Notes: generated from the letters alone by a model not told the origin. DNA of 64,000 bases from Actinoallomurus soli (GCF_024055715.1 NZ_JAMXMV010000008.1:62001-126000), one strand, 5' to 3'; positions 33,807 through 44,893 are shown, numbered from the stretch's first letter. Numbers and translations: made by a program.

Positions 33807-34568
33807 TCAGGAGATCCTGCGACGGTAGGAGATGCCCGCGACCACGTAGGCGACGACGAGGATGCCGACGCACCAGGCGAGGGCGGTCCAGAGGCCGGCG
33901 CCGACCGGATGCCGGCCGAACAGGTCGCGGATCGTGTTCACGATCGGCGTGACCGGCTGGTGGTCGGCGAACCAGCGCACCGGGCCGGGCATCGTGTCGG
34001 TGGGCACGAACGCGGAACTGACGAACGGCAGGAACATGAGCGGGTAGGCGAATGCGCTCGCACCGGACACGGTGTTCGCAGTGAGGCCCGGGATGACGGC
34101 GATCCACGTCAGCGCGAGGGTGAACAGGATCAGGATGCCGGCGACCGCGAGCCAGGCTCCCACGCCCGCTCCGGTGCGGAAGCCCATGAGGAGGGCGACG
34201 CCGACGACGATCGTCAGCGAGATGAGGTTGGCGATCAGCGAGGTCAGCACGTGCGCCCACAGCACGCCGGAGCGGGCGATCGGCATGGAGTGGAAGCGTT
34301 CGAAGATGCCGGCCTGCATGTCGGTGAAGAGCCGGAACGCGGTGTAGGAGATGCCCGACGCGATCGTGATGAGCAGGATGCCGGGCAGCATGTAGGACAC
34401 GTAGGCGCCCGACCCGTGCCGGATCGCGCCGCCGAACACGTAGACGAACATCAGCATCATGGCGATCGGGACGATCGCGGTGGTGATGATGGTGTCCACG
34501 CTGCGGGTGACGTGCTTGAGGGAACGCCCGGTGAGGACGGCGGTGTCGCCGAAGAAGTGCGTGGTCAT
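33807..34568 (-). CDS. ABC-2 type transporter permease (DrrB-like)
   Basis: 253 residues with six hydrophobic helices. It follows the DrrB pattern: FGDTAVLTGRSLKHVTRS at the front, then MLMFVYVFGGAI, YMLPGILLITIASG, RFHSMPIARSGVLWA, and VSSAFVPTDTMPGPVRWFADHQPVTPIVNTIR. It forms the membrane channel of a drug or lipid exporter with the ATPase encoded upstream. The ATG overlaps the ATPase stop codon (ATGA), so the two are made together. Confidence 0.92.
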   Translation of the reverse strand: MTTHFFGDTAVLTGRSLKHVTRSVDTIITTAIVPIAMMLMFVYVFGGAIRHGSGAYVSYMLPGILLITIASGISYTAFRLFTDMQAGIFERFHSMPIARSGVLWAHVLTSLIANLISLTIVVGVALLMGFRTGAGVGAWLAVAGILILFTLALTWIAVIPGLTANTVSGASAFAYPLMFLPFVSSAFVPTDTMPGPVRWFADHQPVTPIVNTIRDLFGRHPVGAGLWTALAWCVGILVVAYVVAGISYRRRIS

Positions 34569-35392
34569 CGGTCTTCGCCGCTCTCGCCGGCGGCGCCGTG
34601 CTCGTCGTGCTTCCCGTTCTCGCCGATGACGGCGAAGAAGACGTCCTCCAGAGTGGGCTGCTTCTCGACGTACTCGACCTCGGCGGGCGGCAGGAGCCTC
34701 CTCAGCTCGTCGAGGGTGCCGTCGACGATGATCCGGCCCTCGTGCAGGATCGCGATCCGGTCCGCGAGCTCTTCCGCCTCATTGAGGTACTGGGTCGTCA
34801 GCAGCACCGTCGTGCCGTCCTCGGCGAGTTTCTTCACCGTCCGCCACACCTCGACGCGCGCCTGCGGGTCCAGCCCGGTCGTCGGCTCGTCGAGGAAGAT
34901 CACCGGCGGGTCGCCGATGAGGCTCATCGCGATGTCCAGGCGGCGACGCATGCCACCCGAGTACGTCGACACCCTCCGCGTGGCCGCGTCGGTCAGCGCG
35001 AAACGCCGCAGCAGCGTGTCCGCCACTGCGCCGGGATCCTTGAGATGCCGCAGCCTCGCCACCAGCACCAGGTTCTCCCGCCCGGTGAGGATCTCGTCCA
35101 CGGCGGTGAACTGCCCGGTGAGATTGAAGGACTCCCGGACCTTCGCCGGCTGCCTGGCGACGTCGAAGCCGTTCACGGTGACCGTGCCCGCGTCCGCCTT
35201 CAGCAGCGTGGACAGGATTCTGACAACCGTGGTCTTGCCCGCCCCGTTCGAGCCGAGCAGGGCGAAGATGCCGCCGCGTTCCACGTCGAAGTCCACGCCG
35301 CGCAGCACCCGCAGTTCCTTGTACGACTTCTCCAGGCCCTGCACGTGGATCGCAGGTCCCTGGACCTGATCAATCGTTGACGGGACGCTCAT
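34565..35392 (-). CDS. ABC transporter ATPase (DrrA-like)
   Basis: About 275 residues from the ATG at 35392. Walker A is GSNGAGKTT, the signature STYSGGMRRRLDIA, Walker B VIFLDEPTTGLD and the H-loop LLTTQYLNEAEELADRI. The C-terminal GEDR-like tail and the YVEKQPTLEDVFF motif match DrrA, the anthracycline exporter ATPase. The frame extends 22 residues upstream to 35458 through a MerR-type operator, so the later start is preferred. It energises the DrrB-like permease. Confidence 0.93.
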   Translation of the reverse strand: MSVPSTIDQVQGPAIHVQGLEKSYKELRVLRGVDFDVERGGIFALLGSNGAGKTTVVRILSTLLKADAGTVTVNGFDVARQPAKVRESFNLTGQFTAVDEILTGRENLVLVARLRHLKDPGAVADTLLRRFALTDAATRRVSTYSGGMRRRLDIAMSLIGDPPVIFLDEPTTGLDPQARVEVWRTVKKLAEDGTTVLLTTQYLNEAEELADRIAILHEGRIIVDGTLDELRRLLPPAEVEYVEKQPTLEDVFFAVIGENGKHDEHGAAGESGEDR

Positions 35393-35410
35393 GACAGCGA
35401 GCATGAAGGG

Positions 35411-35431
35411 TTGCCGCAGCGTCAAGGTCAA
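35411..35431 (-). promoter_or_regulatory. MerR-type operator/promoter of the ABC transporter
   Basis: On the plus strand TTGCCGCAGCGTCAA (35411-35425) is palindromic at 12 of 15 positions. Directly upstream, on the minus strand, is TTGACC (35431-35426), a good -35. The usual MerR-family spacer of 19 bases would put the -10 at 35406-35401 (TCATGC, weak). Transcription would start near the ATG at 35392. Confidence 0.5.
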
Positions 35432-35534
35432 GACCACGATGCAGAGTCGATTCTCCACGGCCGATCGACGAGGAGGCGGCGCACCGGCCGGAGTGCCCAG
35501 GCGGTCGGCGGCCGAAGATCCACTGGCCAGCCTC

Positions 35535-35540
35535 TAGGCT
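35535..35540 (+). promoter_or_regulatory. -10 box TAGGCT, probable leaderless promoter
   Basis: TAGGCT ends six bases before the GTG at 35547, with no Shine-Dalgarno sequence. The mRNA probably starts at the GTG. Confidence 0.45.
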
Positions 35541-35546
35541 TCTGCT

Positions 35547-36551
35547 GTGCCTGATCTTCCGTGGACCATCGGGACCGCGACCGGTGTCGGTTCCCATCCG
35601 GGTGACGATCCCGCCGAGGCGCTGCGGGTCGTCCTCGGTGAGCTTCCCAACCTGCCGTACCTCCCGGAACTGCCCGCGCGCGGCCCCGGCGCGGACATGA
35701 TCGGACGCACCGCCGGGCTGCTCGTCGAACTGGCCGTCGCGCTCCAACCGTCCGGATGGAGGTTCGCCGACCGGCCGGGCCGGGACACCACCCGGGCCCG
35801 CAGCATGCTCGCCCAGGACCTCGACGCGCTGGAAGAGCAGGCGGGGGAGTACGAGGGGCCGTTCAAGATCCAGATGACCGGGCCGTGGACCCTCGCCGCC
35901 TCGATCGAGCTCAGGCACGGCGACCGGGCGCTCCGCGACCCCGGCGCCGTACGCGACCTGACCGCCTCGCTCGCCGAGGGCGTCGCCGCGCACGTCGCGG
36001 AGGTGCGGCGCAGGCTGCCGCGCGCCACGATCCTGCTGCAGTTCGACGAGCCCGGCCTGCCCGGCGTCCTCGCCGGAACCGTGCCCACCGCGAGCGGCTT
36101 CTCCCGGCTCCCCGCCGTCGAGGCTCCGGTGGCGGAGGACGGTCTGCGCCGGGTGATCGAGGCGACCGACGCCTTCCCGATCGTCCACTGCTGCGCGCCG
36201 CGCGCCCCGTACGGCCTGCTGCGCGCCGCCGGAGCGAAGGCGATCTCGGTCGACGCCGCGTTGCTGCGCGGGGCGGACGAGGACGCGATCGGCGAGGCCG
36301 TCGAGGCGGGCACCGGCTTCCTCCTGGGCATCGTCCCCGGTACGGACAAGCCGCTGCCCACGCCGAAGGCGTCGCTCACCCGGGTCCAGGAGCTGTGGCG
36401 GCGGCTCGGCTTCTCGCCGCGCGTCCTCGCCGAGGGCGTCGCCGTCACCCCCGCCTGCGGCCTGGCCGGAGCGAGCCCCGGCTACGTACGCGCCGCGCTG
36501 AAGCACTGCCGCGAGGCGGCTCGGGTTCTGCACGAGACCGCCGAAGCCTGA
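35547..36551 (+). CDS. Methionine synthase-like protein (MetE C-terminal catalytic barrel)
   Basis: 334 residues, the size of the MetE catalytic barrel alone; full cobalamin-independent synthases are about 750. Start GTG. GVGSHPG opens the barrel, QMTGPWTLAAS and LLQFDEPG contain the conserved acidic site, and zinc ligands are likely in IVHCCAPRAPYG and TPACGLAGAS. In actinobacteria this short form lies between mnmA and ligA and is annotated as methionine synthase, but it cannot bind folate the way MetE does, so the methyl donor is uncertain. I regard the family as sure and the reaction as open. Confidence 0.82.
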   Translation: MPDLPWTIGTATGVGSHPGDDPAEALRVVLGELPNLPYLPELPARGPGADMIGRTAGLLVELAVALQPSGWRFADRPGRDTTRARSMLAQDLDALEEQAGEYEGPFKIQMTGPWTLAASIELRHGDRALRDPGAVRDLTASLAEGVAAHVAEVRRRLPRATILLQFDEPGLPGVLAGTVPTASGFSRLPAVEAPVAEDGLRRVIEATDAFPIVHCCAPRAPYGLLRAAGAKAISVDAALLRGADEDAIGEAVEAGTGFLLGIVPGTDKPLPTPKASLTRVQELWRRLGFSPRVLAEGVAVTPACGLAGASPGYVRAALKHCREAARVLHETAEA

Positions 36552-36573
36552 TCCTGCCCTTTCGTGCCTGTTC

Positions 36574-36600
36574 GGGGGGCTGATCACCTGATAGGCCCCC
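36574..36600 (+). terminator. Hairpin after the methionine synthase-like gene
   Basis: GGGGGGCT (36574-36581) and AGGCCCCC (36593-36600) pair at seven of eight positions around 11 bases, 23 bases after the stop. No T tract. Confidence 0.5.
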
Positions 36601-36687
36601 ATGGGCCATGAATGATCAATATCGTCTGATCATCTTCGGCGACGAAGGTCCGGCAGGGTCACAGCAGAGCAGGGAGGAGCAGCTGCC

Positions 36688-37542
36688 ATGGCGCGGTTGC
36701 GAGCGGCGGAGCAGGACGAGGGCGGCTCTGCCGCCAAGCGGAGTACGAGCGGTTCCGCCGCCGGACGAGCCAAGAGCAGGCCCGCCGCAGCGCGGAAGAA
36801 GACCGGTTCGGCGTCCGTGCGGAAGGAGAGCGGTTCCGCAGCCGGGCGGAGGGAGACCGGCTCCGCGGCCGGGCGGAAGGGGACCGGTTCGGCGGCCGGG
36901 CGGAAGAAGGCCGAGTCTGCGGAGGCGCGAAGGAAGAGGCGGCCGGCCACCGCAAGGAAGAAGAGCCGGCGCGGCGCGGCGGGGCCTCTGCCGCGCATGG
37001 CGCTCGCCGCGGCCGGCGTGCTCGGCGCGATCGGAGTTCTCGCCCTCGCGGGCTGGCTGGTGACCTTCCCGCTCGACGACTTCCGCTACTCGTCCGGGAT
37101 GGCCGGGACCCCGGGCACGTTCACGGCCGCTCAGTGTCACAAGACCGGAACCGGCAAGGGCACGCGCGTCTGCACCGGGACGTTCGTGGCGGCGCACGGC
37201 GGCTTCGTCGATCCGTCCGCTCGGATCCGCGGCGCTCGGGTCGACGTCGGCAAGCCCGCGCAGCTGCGCCGCAGATCCGACGGCGGTTACGTCCAGCCCG
37301 GACCGAGGAGCGCCGGAATGAACCTGGCGGCCGCCTTCGGGATCGTGAGTCTCGCCGCGTTCCTGCTCGTGGTGCTCTGCGTGTCGCCGAACGGGGTCTC
37401 GGCGGGCGGCTACAAGCGGCTGCGGAAGAACCCTCCTCCCTGGGGAACGCTGCTGTCCGTCCTCGTCCCGGTGTTCGGAACCGCCCTGGGCCTGGCCGCC
37501 CTGTGCGCCCTGATCGGCTTCCTGCTCTCGCTGATCTTCTGA
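36688..37542 (+). CDS. Membrane protein with Lys/Arg-Ser-Gly-Ala repeat N-terminus
   Basis: 284 residues. Residues about 12-100 are repeats of about nine to eleven residues, such as ESGSAAGRR, ETGSAAGRK and GTGSAAGRK, strongly basic and without acidic balance. Two hydrophobic helices flank an external segment with two cysteines (AAQCHKTG, RVCTGTF), and two more helices follow at the end. GGGAGGAGCAGC precedes the ATG. The basic repeats resemble nucleic-acid-binding tails of actinobacterial histone-like proteins, so membrane-bound DNA or RNA contact is possible. No family is recognised. Confidence 0.75.
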   Translation: MARLRAAEQDEGGSAAKRSTSGSAAGRAKSRPAAARKKTGSASVRKESGSAAGRRETGSAAGRKGTGSAAGRKKAESAEARRKRRPATARKKSRRGAAGPLPRMALAAAGVLGAIGVLALAGWLVTFPLDDFRYSSGMAGTPGTFTAAQCHKTGTGKGTRVCTGTFVAAHGGFVDPSARIRGARVDVGKPAQLRRRSDGGYVQPGPRSAGMNLAAAFGIVSLAAFLLVVLCVSPNGVSAGGYKRLRKNPPPWGTLLSVLVPVFGTALGLAALCALIGFLLSLIF

Positions 37543-37550
37543 GGCGCCGG

Positions 37551-37958
37551 TCAGCCGGCCGCGGTTCCGACCACTCGGTGCGGAGTGATGCGGATGACGA
37601 TGCGGACGATCTCCGGGGGCAGCTCCAGGTACTCCTGGCCGGCGCCGGCGCCCTCGTAGTGCTCGGCCAGTTCGATGGCCAGCCGCCTTCCGACGTCCTC
37701 GGTGATCTCGGCCGTGCCGCGCACCTCGGCGTACTGCAGCGGGTCGTTCCGGTCGAAGACGGTCAGGCTGGCGCGAGGGTCGCGGAGAAGGTTGCTCTCC
37801 TTGCGCCGTCCGGCCGCGCTGGGAATGATCAGGTCGTCTCCGTCCCGGCCGACCCAGACGACCGAGGTCTGCGGGCTGCCGTCGGGGTTGATCGTCCCCA
37901 GGACGGCCGGGTTCACGTCGTCGAGCAGTTGGCGCACGGTCTCGTTGAGCATGGTCAT
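37551..37958 (-). CDS. PPOX-class F420/FMN-dependent split-barrel protein
   Basis: 135 residues; the start is 37958 or 37952 (MLNETVRQLL). The split-barrel sequence AVLGTINPDGSPQTSVVWVGRDGD is followed by ESNLLRDPRASLTVFD and VRGTAEI, as in actinobacterial F420-dependent or flavin-binding PPOX proteins. The cofactor cannot be told from the sequence alone. It converges with the basic-repeat membrane protein, eight bases apart. Confidence 0.85.
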   Translation of the reverse strand: MTMLNETVRQLLDDVNPAVLGTINPDGSPQTSVVWVGRDGDDLIIPSAAGRRKESNLLRDPRASLTVFDRNDPLQYAEVRGTAEITEDVGRRLAIELAEHYEGAGAGQEYLELPPEIVRIVIRITPHRVVGTAAG

Positions 37959-38163
37959 GCAGCCAACGTACGGGTGTCCCGCGCGCAGTGCCGCGTGATT
38001 TCTCCCGCCGTGTCGGAGACCCGCCATGGCCTCTTCCGCCGTCGTCGGGGGCGTGAGCATCGTCGACCCCGGAGGCTCACAAGGTCCGCGCAAAGAGCCG
38101 TGCCGGACATCGAGGCGCAGGTCAAAGTGTCAGTGGCACGCGAGACACTATGAGCAGTGGTAG

Positions 38164-40350
<2,187 letters not shown>

Positions 40351-40384
40351 AACCTCAAGACTCTGTTCATGCTGACCTGCGAGG

Positions 40385-40402
40385 CGATACTGTACGGTAT
40401 CG
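40385..40402. promoter_or_regulatory. Palindrome upstream of the GGDEF-EAL gene
   Basis: CGATAC and GTATCG form perfect arms around TGTACG. The shape resembles TetR operators of the TACNGTNNNNACNGTA type, including the one at 19409-19432, but no TetR gene is nearby. It sits 192 bases before the start codon in a 226-base gap (40351-40576) with no other clear signal. Confidence 0.4.
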
Positions 40403-40576
40403 ATTGATTACCGAGGGGTCGCTCAGCGGTCGGGCGCAGGCGTAACGCAACGTGCGCAATCGGTTCCGCGAAGTTGCTCGGACGTCGTAGTCTCCCCTCA
40501 GCACTACTTGTGTCCGTCCAAACACCATCGCCTCCCCCCAAAGCGCAAGGTTTGGGTGTAACCCCCCGAGGACGTG

Positions 40577-42673
40577 ATGAAGGACCCGAATAACACGCGG
40601 GACACCGTCCCCCGGCGTGGCTCCCCGCTGTGGAGCTACGTCGTCTGTGTCACGGTGGTCGGCGTCGCGGCCCTTGCCACTTCGTTCGCCGGCCTGAGCG
40701 GCGGCGACCTTCGGACGCTGGTCGGCGGCCCGCTCTTCTGGATCCTGGCCTTCCTGATCGTGTGCGGAGAGCTCAAGCCGATCATCACGCCGGGCTCCAC
40801 CGAGACCACCGGCGCGACGGTCTCCACGACCTTCACCTTCGCCACCATGATCTACGCCGGCCTGCCGACCGCGCTGCTCCTGCACGCCGTCGCCACGGTG
40901 GCGACCGGCACGCTGCGCCGCCGCGCCCTGCACCGCACGGCCTTCAACGTCGGGCAGTACACCCTCAGCTTCGTCGCGGCGGGGCTGGTGCTGCTGACGG
41001 CCGGCATCTCGGCGTCGCCGACGCACCCGTGGACGCCGCGGGCCCTCGACCTGCCGACGATGCTGCTCGCCGGGGTGGCGTACTTCGTCGTCAATCTCGT
41101 GCTCGTCAACACCGCGATCGCGCTGCACGAGCGCACCTCCGTGCTCAAGACCATGCGCTGGAACCTCGGCCTGCAGCTCCTCGTGCACAGCGCGCTGCTC
41201 GGGCTGGCGCCGCTGGTGGTCGTGGCCATGAGCTGGTCGGCGGCGTTCGTCCCGCTGTTCGTCCTGCCGTTCATCGCGGTCTACATCAACGCCTCGGTGT
41301 CGGTCAGCCGTGAGTACCAGGCCCTGCACGACGCCCTCACCGGCCTGCCCAACCGCAAGCTCCTCATCGTGCGCACGGAGGAGGCGCTCGCGCAGGCGCG
41401 TCACCAGGCCGAGCGCGCCGTGGCCGCGCGGGGCCGGGACCACGAGCCGCCCCGGCGGGTCGGGCTGTTCCTCCTCGACCTCGACCGGTTCAAGGAGGTC
41501 AACGACACGCTGGGGCACCCGACCGGCGACCGTCTCCTGCAGCTCGTCGCGCACCGTCTCACCCACAGCGTGCGGCCCGGTGACCTGGTCGCGAGGCTCG
41601 GCGGCGACGAGTTCGCGGTGCTGCTGCCCACCGTGCGTGACGCACGCGGGGCCCGCGAGGTCGCGGCGCGGCTACGGGCGGCGCTGAACGAACCGGTGCG
41701 TCTCGACGGGATGTCGTTCGACCTGGAGGCCAGTGTCGGCATCGCCCTGCACCCCGACCACGCGCCCGACTTCGAGCTGCTGATGCAGCGCGCCGACGTC
41801 GCGATGTACGTGGCGAAGGAAAACCGCACCGGGGTAGAGATCTATTCACCGGATCGGGATCGCAACTCGCCCGAACGCCTCGGCCGGCAGGGGCAACTGC
41901 GCCGCGCGATCGACCGCTGCGAGCTGGAGCTGTTCTTCCAGCCCAAGCTGTTCCTCGGCAACGGCCGCCCGGTCGGCATGGAGGCGCTGCTGCGCTGGCG
42001 GCACCCGCAGAAGGGCCTGCTCACCCCCGAGCAGTTCCTGCCGATCGCCGAGCAGACCTACCTCATGCGCGGCATCACCGACTTCGTGGTCGACGCCGCG
42101 CTGACCCAGGTCGCCCGCTGGTGGAAGGCCGGGCTCCGCGTCCAGGTCGCCATCAACGCCTCCGGCCGTGACCTGCTCGACTCGGCGCTCACCGAGATGA
42201 TCGCATCGGGCCTGCTCCGGCACGAGGTGCCGCCGCAGGCCCTGCAGCTGGAGATCACCGAGCGGATCCTGATGAACGAGCCCGCCTACGCCGCCGACAC
42301 CGTCGAGGCGCTGGCCGCGCTGGGCATCCCGCTCAGCCTGGACGACTTCGGCACCGGATACTCCTCGCTCGTGCGGCTGAAGAGCCTGCCGGTCGAGGAG
42401 ATCAAGATCGATTCCTCCTTCGTCAGCCGGCTCCGCGAGGCGGGCGACGACGCGATCATCGTCCGGTCGATCATCGATCTGGCCCGCACGCTCGGCCTCC
42501 GCTCGGTCGCCGAAGGCGTCGAGAACGCCGAGACCGAGGACCTCCTGCGCAACCTCGGCTGCGACGCCGGCCAGGGCTACCACTTCCAGCCGCCGATGAC
42601 CGCGGCGGAGGCGACCGACTGGCTGCGCGAGCACGTCACGAAACTCCAGGCCCCCGAGGGTGCGGCACTCTGA
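40577..42673 (+). CDS. Membrane GGDEF-EAL protein (c-di-GMP synthase/phosphodiesterase)
   Basis: 698 residues from ATG; a GTG one codon earlier is also possible. Seven or so membrane helices fill about 15-240. The GGDEF domain has the intact LGGDEFAVL motif and the inhibitory I-site RPGD exactly five residues before it. The EAL domain has MEALLRW, LEITER, DDFGTGYSS, KIDSSFV and EGVE, so all metal and catalytic residues look present. Both making and breaking of c-di-GMP are possible. The membrane part is of MASE type, signal unknown. A related protein at 54100 has lost the GGDEF signature. Confidence 0.93.
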   Translation: MKDPNNTRDTVPRRGSPLWSYVVCVTVVGVAALATSFAGLSGGDLRTLVGGPLFWILAFLIVCGELKPIITPGSTETTGATVSTTFTFATMIYAGLPTALLLHAVATVATGTLRRRALHRTAFNVGQYTLSFVAAGLVLLTAGISASPTHPWTPRALDLPTMLLAGVAYFVVNLVLVNTAIALHERTSVLKTMRWNLGLQLLVHSALLGLAPLVVVAMSWSAAFVPLFVLPFIAVYINASVSVSREYQALHDALTGLPNRKLLIVRTEEALAQARHQAERAVAARGRDHEPPRRVGLFLLDLDRFKEVNDTLGHPTGDRLLQLVAHRLTHSVRPGDLVARLGGDEFAVLLPTVRDARGAREVAARLRAALNEPVRLDGMSFDLEASVGIALHPDHAPDFELLMQRADVAMYVAKENRTGVEIYSPDRDRNSPERLGRQGQLRRAIDRCELELFFQPKLFLGNGRPVGMEALLRWRHPQKGLLTPEQFLPIAEQTYLMRGITDFVVDAALTQVARWWKAGLRVQVAINASGRDLLDSALTEMIASGLLRHEVPPQALQLEITERILMNEPAYAADTVEALAALGIPLSLDDFGTGYSSLVRLKSLPVEEIKIDSSFVSRLREAGDDAIIVRSIIDLARTLGLRSVAEGVENAETEDLLRNLGCDAGQGYHFQPPMTAAEATDWLREHVTKLQAPEGAAL

Positions 42674-42871
42674 CCGCGTCTCTGGCGGGCACACGGAGGA
42701 TCGCCGGGCACCGTGCCCGCCGCCTCCGCCACCGCACGGCCGAGGGGCGCCGATGACGCCGCCCTCCGCCGAACCACCTGGTCGGCTCCTGATCCGGCCC
42801 GGATGACGGCTCCTTGATCACCGCTGTGTAAACCGCCCGTTAACCGGTCGTGGCCGCTTTCGCCCGCCCTC

Positions 42872-42877
42872 TAGGAT
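42872..42877 (+). promoter_or_regulatory. -10 box TAGGAT before gatC
   Basis: TAGGAT lies 36 bases before the gatC ATG. I see no good -35. It gives a short leader that would enter the palindrome inside gatC. The gap 42674-42913 holds no other obvious element. Confidence 0.4.
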
Positions 42878-42913
42878 GGCTGGGAACCCATCGATCGCAG
42901 AAACGGTTTCGAC

Positions 42914-43267
42914 ATGCTTAACGAGCACGCCGCCCATGGCTCCGCCGCCGCGGGCCAGGCCCGCGGCGGCGGAGCCATCACCCGCGATGAGGTCGCGCAC
43001 CTCGCCCGGCTGTCCCGGCTGGCGCTGCGCGAGGACGAGCTCGACCACCTCGCCACCCAGCTCGACGACATCATCTCCGCGGTCGCGCGCGTCCAGGAGG
43101 TCGCCGCCGAGGACATCCCGCCGACCTCGCACGCGCTGCCGCTGACCAACGTCTTCCGCGCCGACGAGGTGCGGCCCTCGCTCACGCCCGACCAGGCGCT
43201 GTCCGGCGCGCCCGCCGCCGACGAGCAGCGTTTCAAGGTTCCGCGGATTCTCGACGAGGAGGCGTGA
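42914..43267 (+). CDS. gatC: Aspartyl/glutamyl-tRNA amidotransferase subunit C
   Basis: 117 residues. From [25 protein letters not shown] it is a normal GatC, the subunit that ties GatA to GatB. Before it is an unusual Ala/Gly-rich extension of about 21 residues ([20 protein letters not shown]); GatC proteins normally start just before the ITR. The extension is encoded largely by a perfect 43-nt palindrome. The C-terminal [15 protein letters not shown] is typical. No in-frame start is seen closer to ITR. First gene of gatC-gatA-[two genes]-gatB. Confidence 0.93.
   Translation: MLNEHAAHGSAAAGQARGGGAITRDEVAHLARLSRLALREDELDHLATQLDDIISAVARVQEVAAEDIPPTSHALPLTNVFRADEVRPSLTPDQALSGAPAADEQRFKVPRILDEEA
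42936..42978 (+). repeat. Perfect 43-nt palindrome in the 5' end of gatC
   Basis: Arms of 21 bases (42936-42956 and 42958-42978) are exact reverse complements around a single A at 42957. They are almost all G and C, flanked by ATGGC and GCCAT. In the mRNA this would be an exceptionally stable hairpin starting 23 bases after the start codon. It encodes the GatC extension. Confidence 0.85.
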
Positions 43268-43379
43268 GCATGAGCGAACACGACGCAGCGAGCGGGGTGG
43301 CCGGCCGTACTGTGCCCCTTGGCGCGCCTCCGGCACGACGAAGGCCGTCCGCGGAGCGAGTGAGGAGCGTGAGCGACCA

Positions 43380-44876
43380 ATGAGCGCGGAGCTGATCAAG
43401 AAGACCGCGGCCGAGCTGGCCGGGCTGATCTCCTCCGGCGAGGCGTCGGCGGTCGAGGTCGCCCAGGCGCACCTCGACCGGATCGCCGCCGTCGAGGACT
43501 CCGTCAAGGCGTTCACGCACATCGACCCGGAGGCGGCCCTCGCGCAGGCCCGTACGGTCGACGAGCGCCGCGCGGCGGGGGAGACGCTCGGCCCGCTGGC
43601 CGGCGTGCCGATCGCGCACAAGGACGTCTTCACGACGACGGACATGCCGACGACCGCCTCCTCCAAGATCCTGGAGGGGTGGCGCCCGCCGTACGACGCG
43701 ACCGTCACGCGGCGGCTGCGCGAGGCCGGGCTGGTCATCCTCGGCAAGACCAACATGGACGAGTTCGCGATGGGCTCCTCGACGGAGAACAGCGCGTTCG
43801 GCCCCACCCACAACCCGTGGGACCTGAACAAGATCCCCGGCGGGTCGTCCGGCGGGTCCTCGGCGGCCGTCGCCGCGTACGAGGCGCCTCTGGCGACCGG
43901 CACCGACACCGGCGGCTCGATCCGCCAGCCCGCCGCGGTCACCGGCCTCGTCGGCATGAAGCCGACCTACGGCGGGTCCTCCCGGTACGGCCTGATCGCG
44001 TTCGCGTCCTCCCTGGACACGCCGGGCCCGCTGGCCCGTACGGTCCTGGACGCCGCGCTGCTGCACGAGGCGTTCTCCGGGCACGACCCGATGGACTCCA
44101 CGTCGATCGACCAGCCGGTGCCGCCCGTCGTCGAGGCGGCGCGCCGCGGCGAGGTCGGCGGCCTGCGGATCGGCGTCGTCAAGGAGTTCGGCGGCGAGGG
44201 CTACCAGCCGGGCGTGCTGGCGCGGTTCCACGAGGCCGTCGAGCTGCTCGAGTCGCTCGGCGCCAAGGTCGTCGAGGTGTCCTGCCCGCACTTCACGTAC
44301 GCGCTGCCGGCGTACTACCTGATCGCGCCGTCGGAGTGCTCGTCCAACCTGGCCCGGTTCGACGGCATGCGCTACGGCCTGCGCGTCGGCGACGACCAGA
44401 CCCGCTCGGCCGAGGAGGTCATGGCGCTCACCCGCGCCGAGGGCTTCGGGCCGGAGGTCAAGCGCCGGATCATGCTCGGCACCTACGCCCTGTCCAGCGG
44501 CTACTACGACGCCTACTACGGCAAGGCCCAGCAGGTGCGCACGCTGATCGCCCGTGACTTCGACGCCGCGTTCGAGCAGGTCGACGTGCTGGTCTCGCCG
44601 ACGACGCCGACGACCGCGTTCCCGATCGGCGAGCGCGCCGACGATCCGATGGCGATGTACCTCGCCGACCTGTGCACGATCCCGTCCAACCTCGCCGGCA
44701 ACGCCGCGATCTCGGTGCCGTGCGGCCTGGCGGACGAGGACTCCCTGCCGGTCGGCCTGCAGATCATGGCGCCGGTCCTCGCCGACGACCGCGTCTACCG
44801 CGTCGGCGCCGCCGTCGAGCGGGCCCTGCAGGACCGCTGGGGCGGCCCGCTCCTGGCCAAGGCCCCCGAACTGTAG
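43380..44876 (+). CDS. gatA: Aspartyl/glutamyl-tRNA amidotransferase subunit A
   Basis: 498 residues. GatA releases ammonia from glutamine for amidation of Glu-tRNA(Gln) or Asp-tRNA(Asn). The Ser-cisSer-Lys triad is Lys81 (IAHKDVF), Ser156 (GGSSGGSS) and Ser180 (DTGGSIRQP), each two residues later than in the S. aureus enzyme. The gap to gatC (43268-43379) contains GAGCGAGTGAGGAGCGTGAG, a GAGCG-rich run before the ATG. The gene downstream, 17 bases away, is not gatB but an AAA ATPase. Confidence 0.97.
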   Translation: MSAELIKKTAAELAGLISSGEASAVEVAQAHLDRIAAVEDSVKAFTHIDPEAALAQARTVDERRAAGETLGPLAGVPIAHKDVFTTTDMPTTASSKILEGWRPPYDATVTRRLREAGLVILGKTNMDEFAMGSSTENSAFGPTHNPWDLNKIPGGSSGGSSAAVAAYEAPLATGTDTGGSIRQPAAVTGLVGMKPTYGGSSRYGLIAFASSLDTPGPLARTVLDAALLHEAFSGHDPMDSTSIDQPVPPVVEAARRGEVGGLRIGVVKEFGGEGYQPGVLARFHEAVELLESLGAKVVEVSCPHFTYALPAYYLIAPSECSSNLARFDGMRYGLRVGDDQTRSAEEVMALTRAEGFGPEVKRRIMLGTYALSSGYYDAYYGKAQQVRTLIARDFDAAFEQVDVLVSPTTPTTAFPIGERADDPMAMYLADLCTIPSNLAGNAAISVPCGLADEDSLPVGLQIMAPVLADDRVYRVGAAVERALQDRWGGPLLAKAPEL

Positions 44877-44893
44877 GGGGGAGGAACGGCGGC

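Noticed and set aside
43268-43379. GAGCG-rich run between gatC and gatA as a repeat element
   Set aside because: It looks repetitive (GAGCGAGTGAGGAGCGTGAG), but no clear unit length or pairing exists, and one copy alone cannot show a repeat family.
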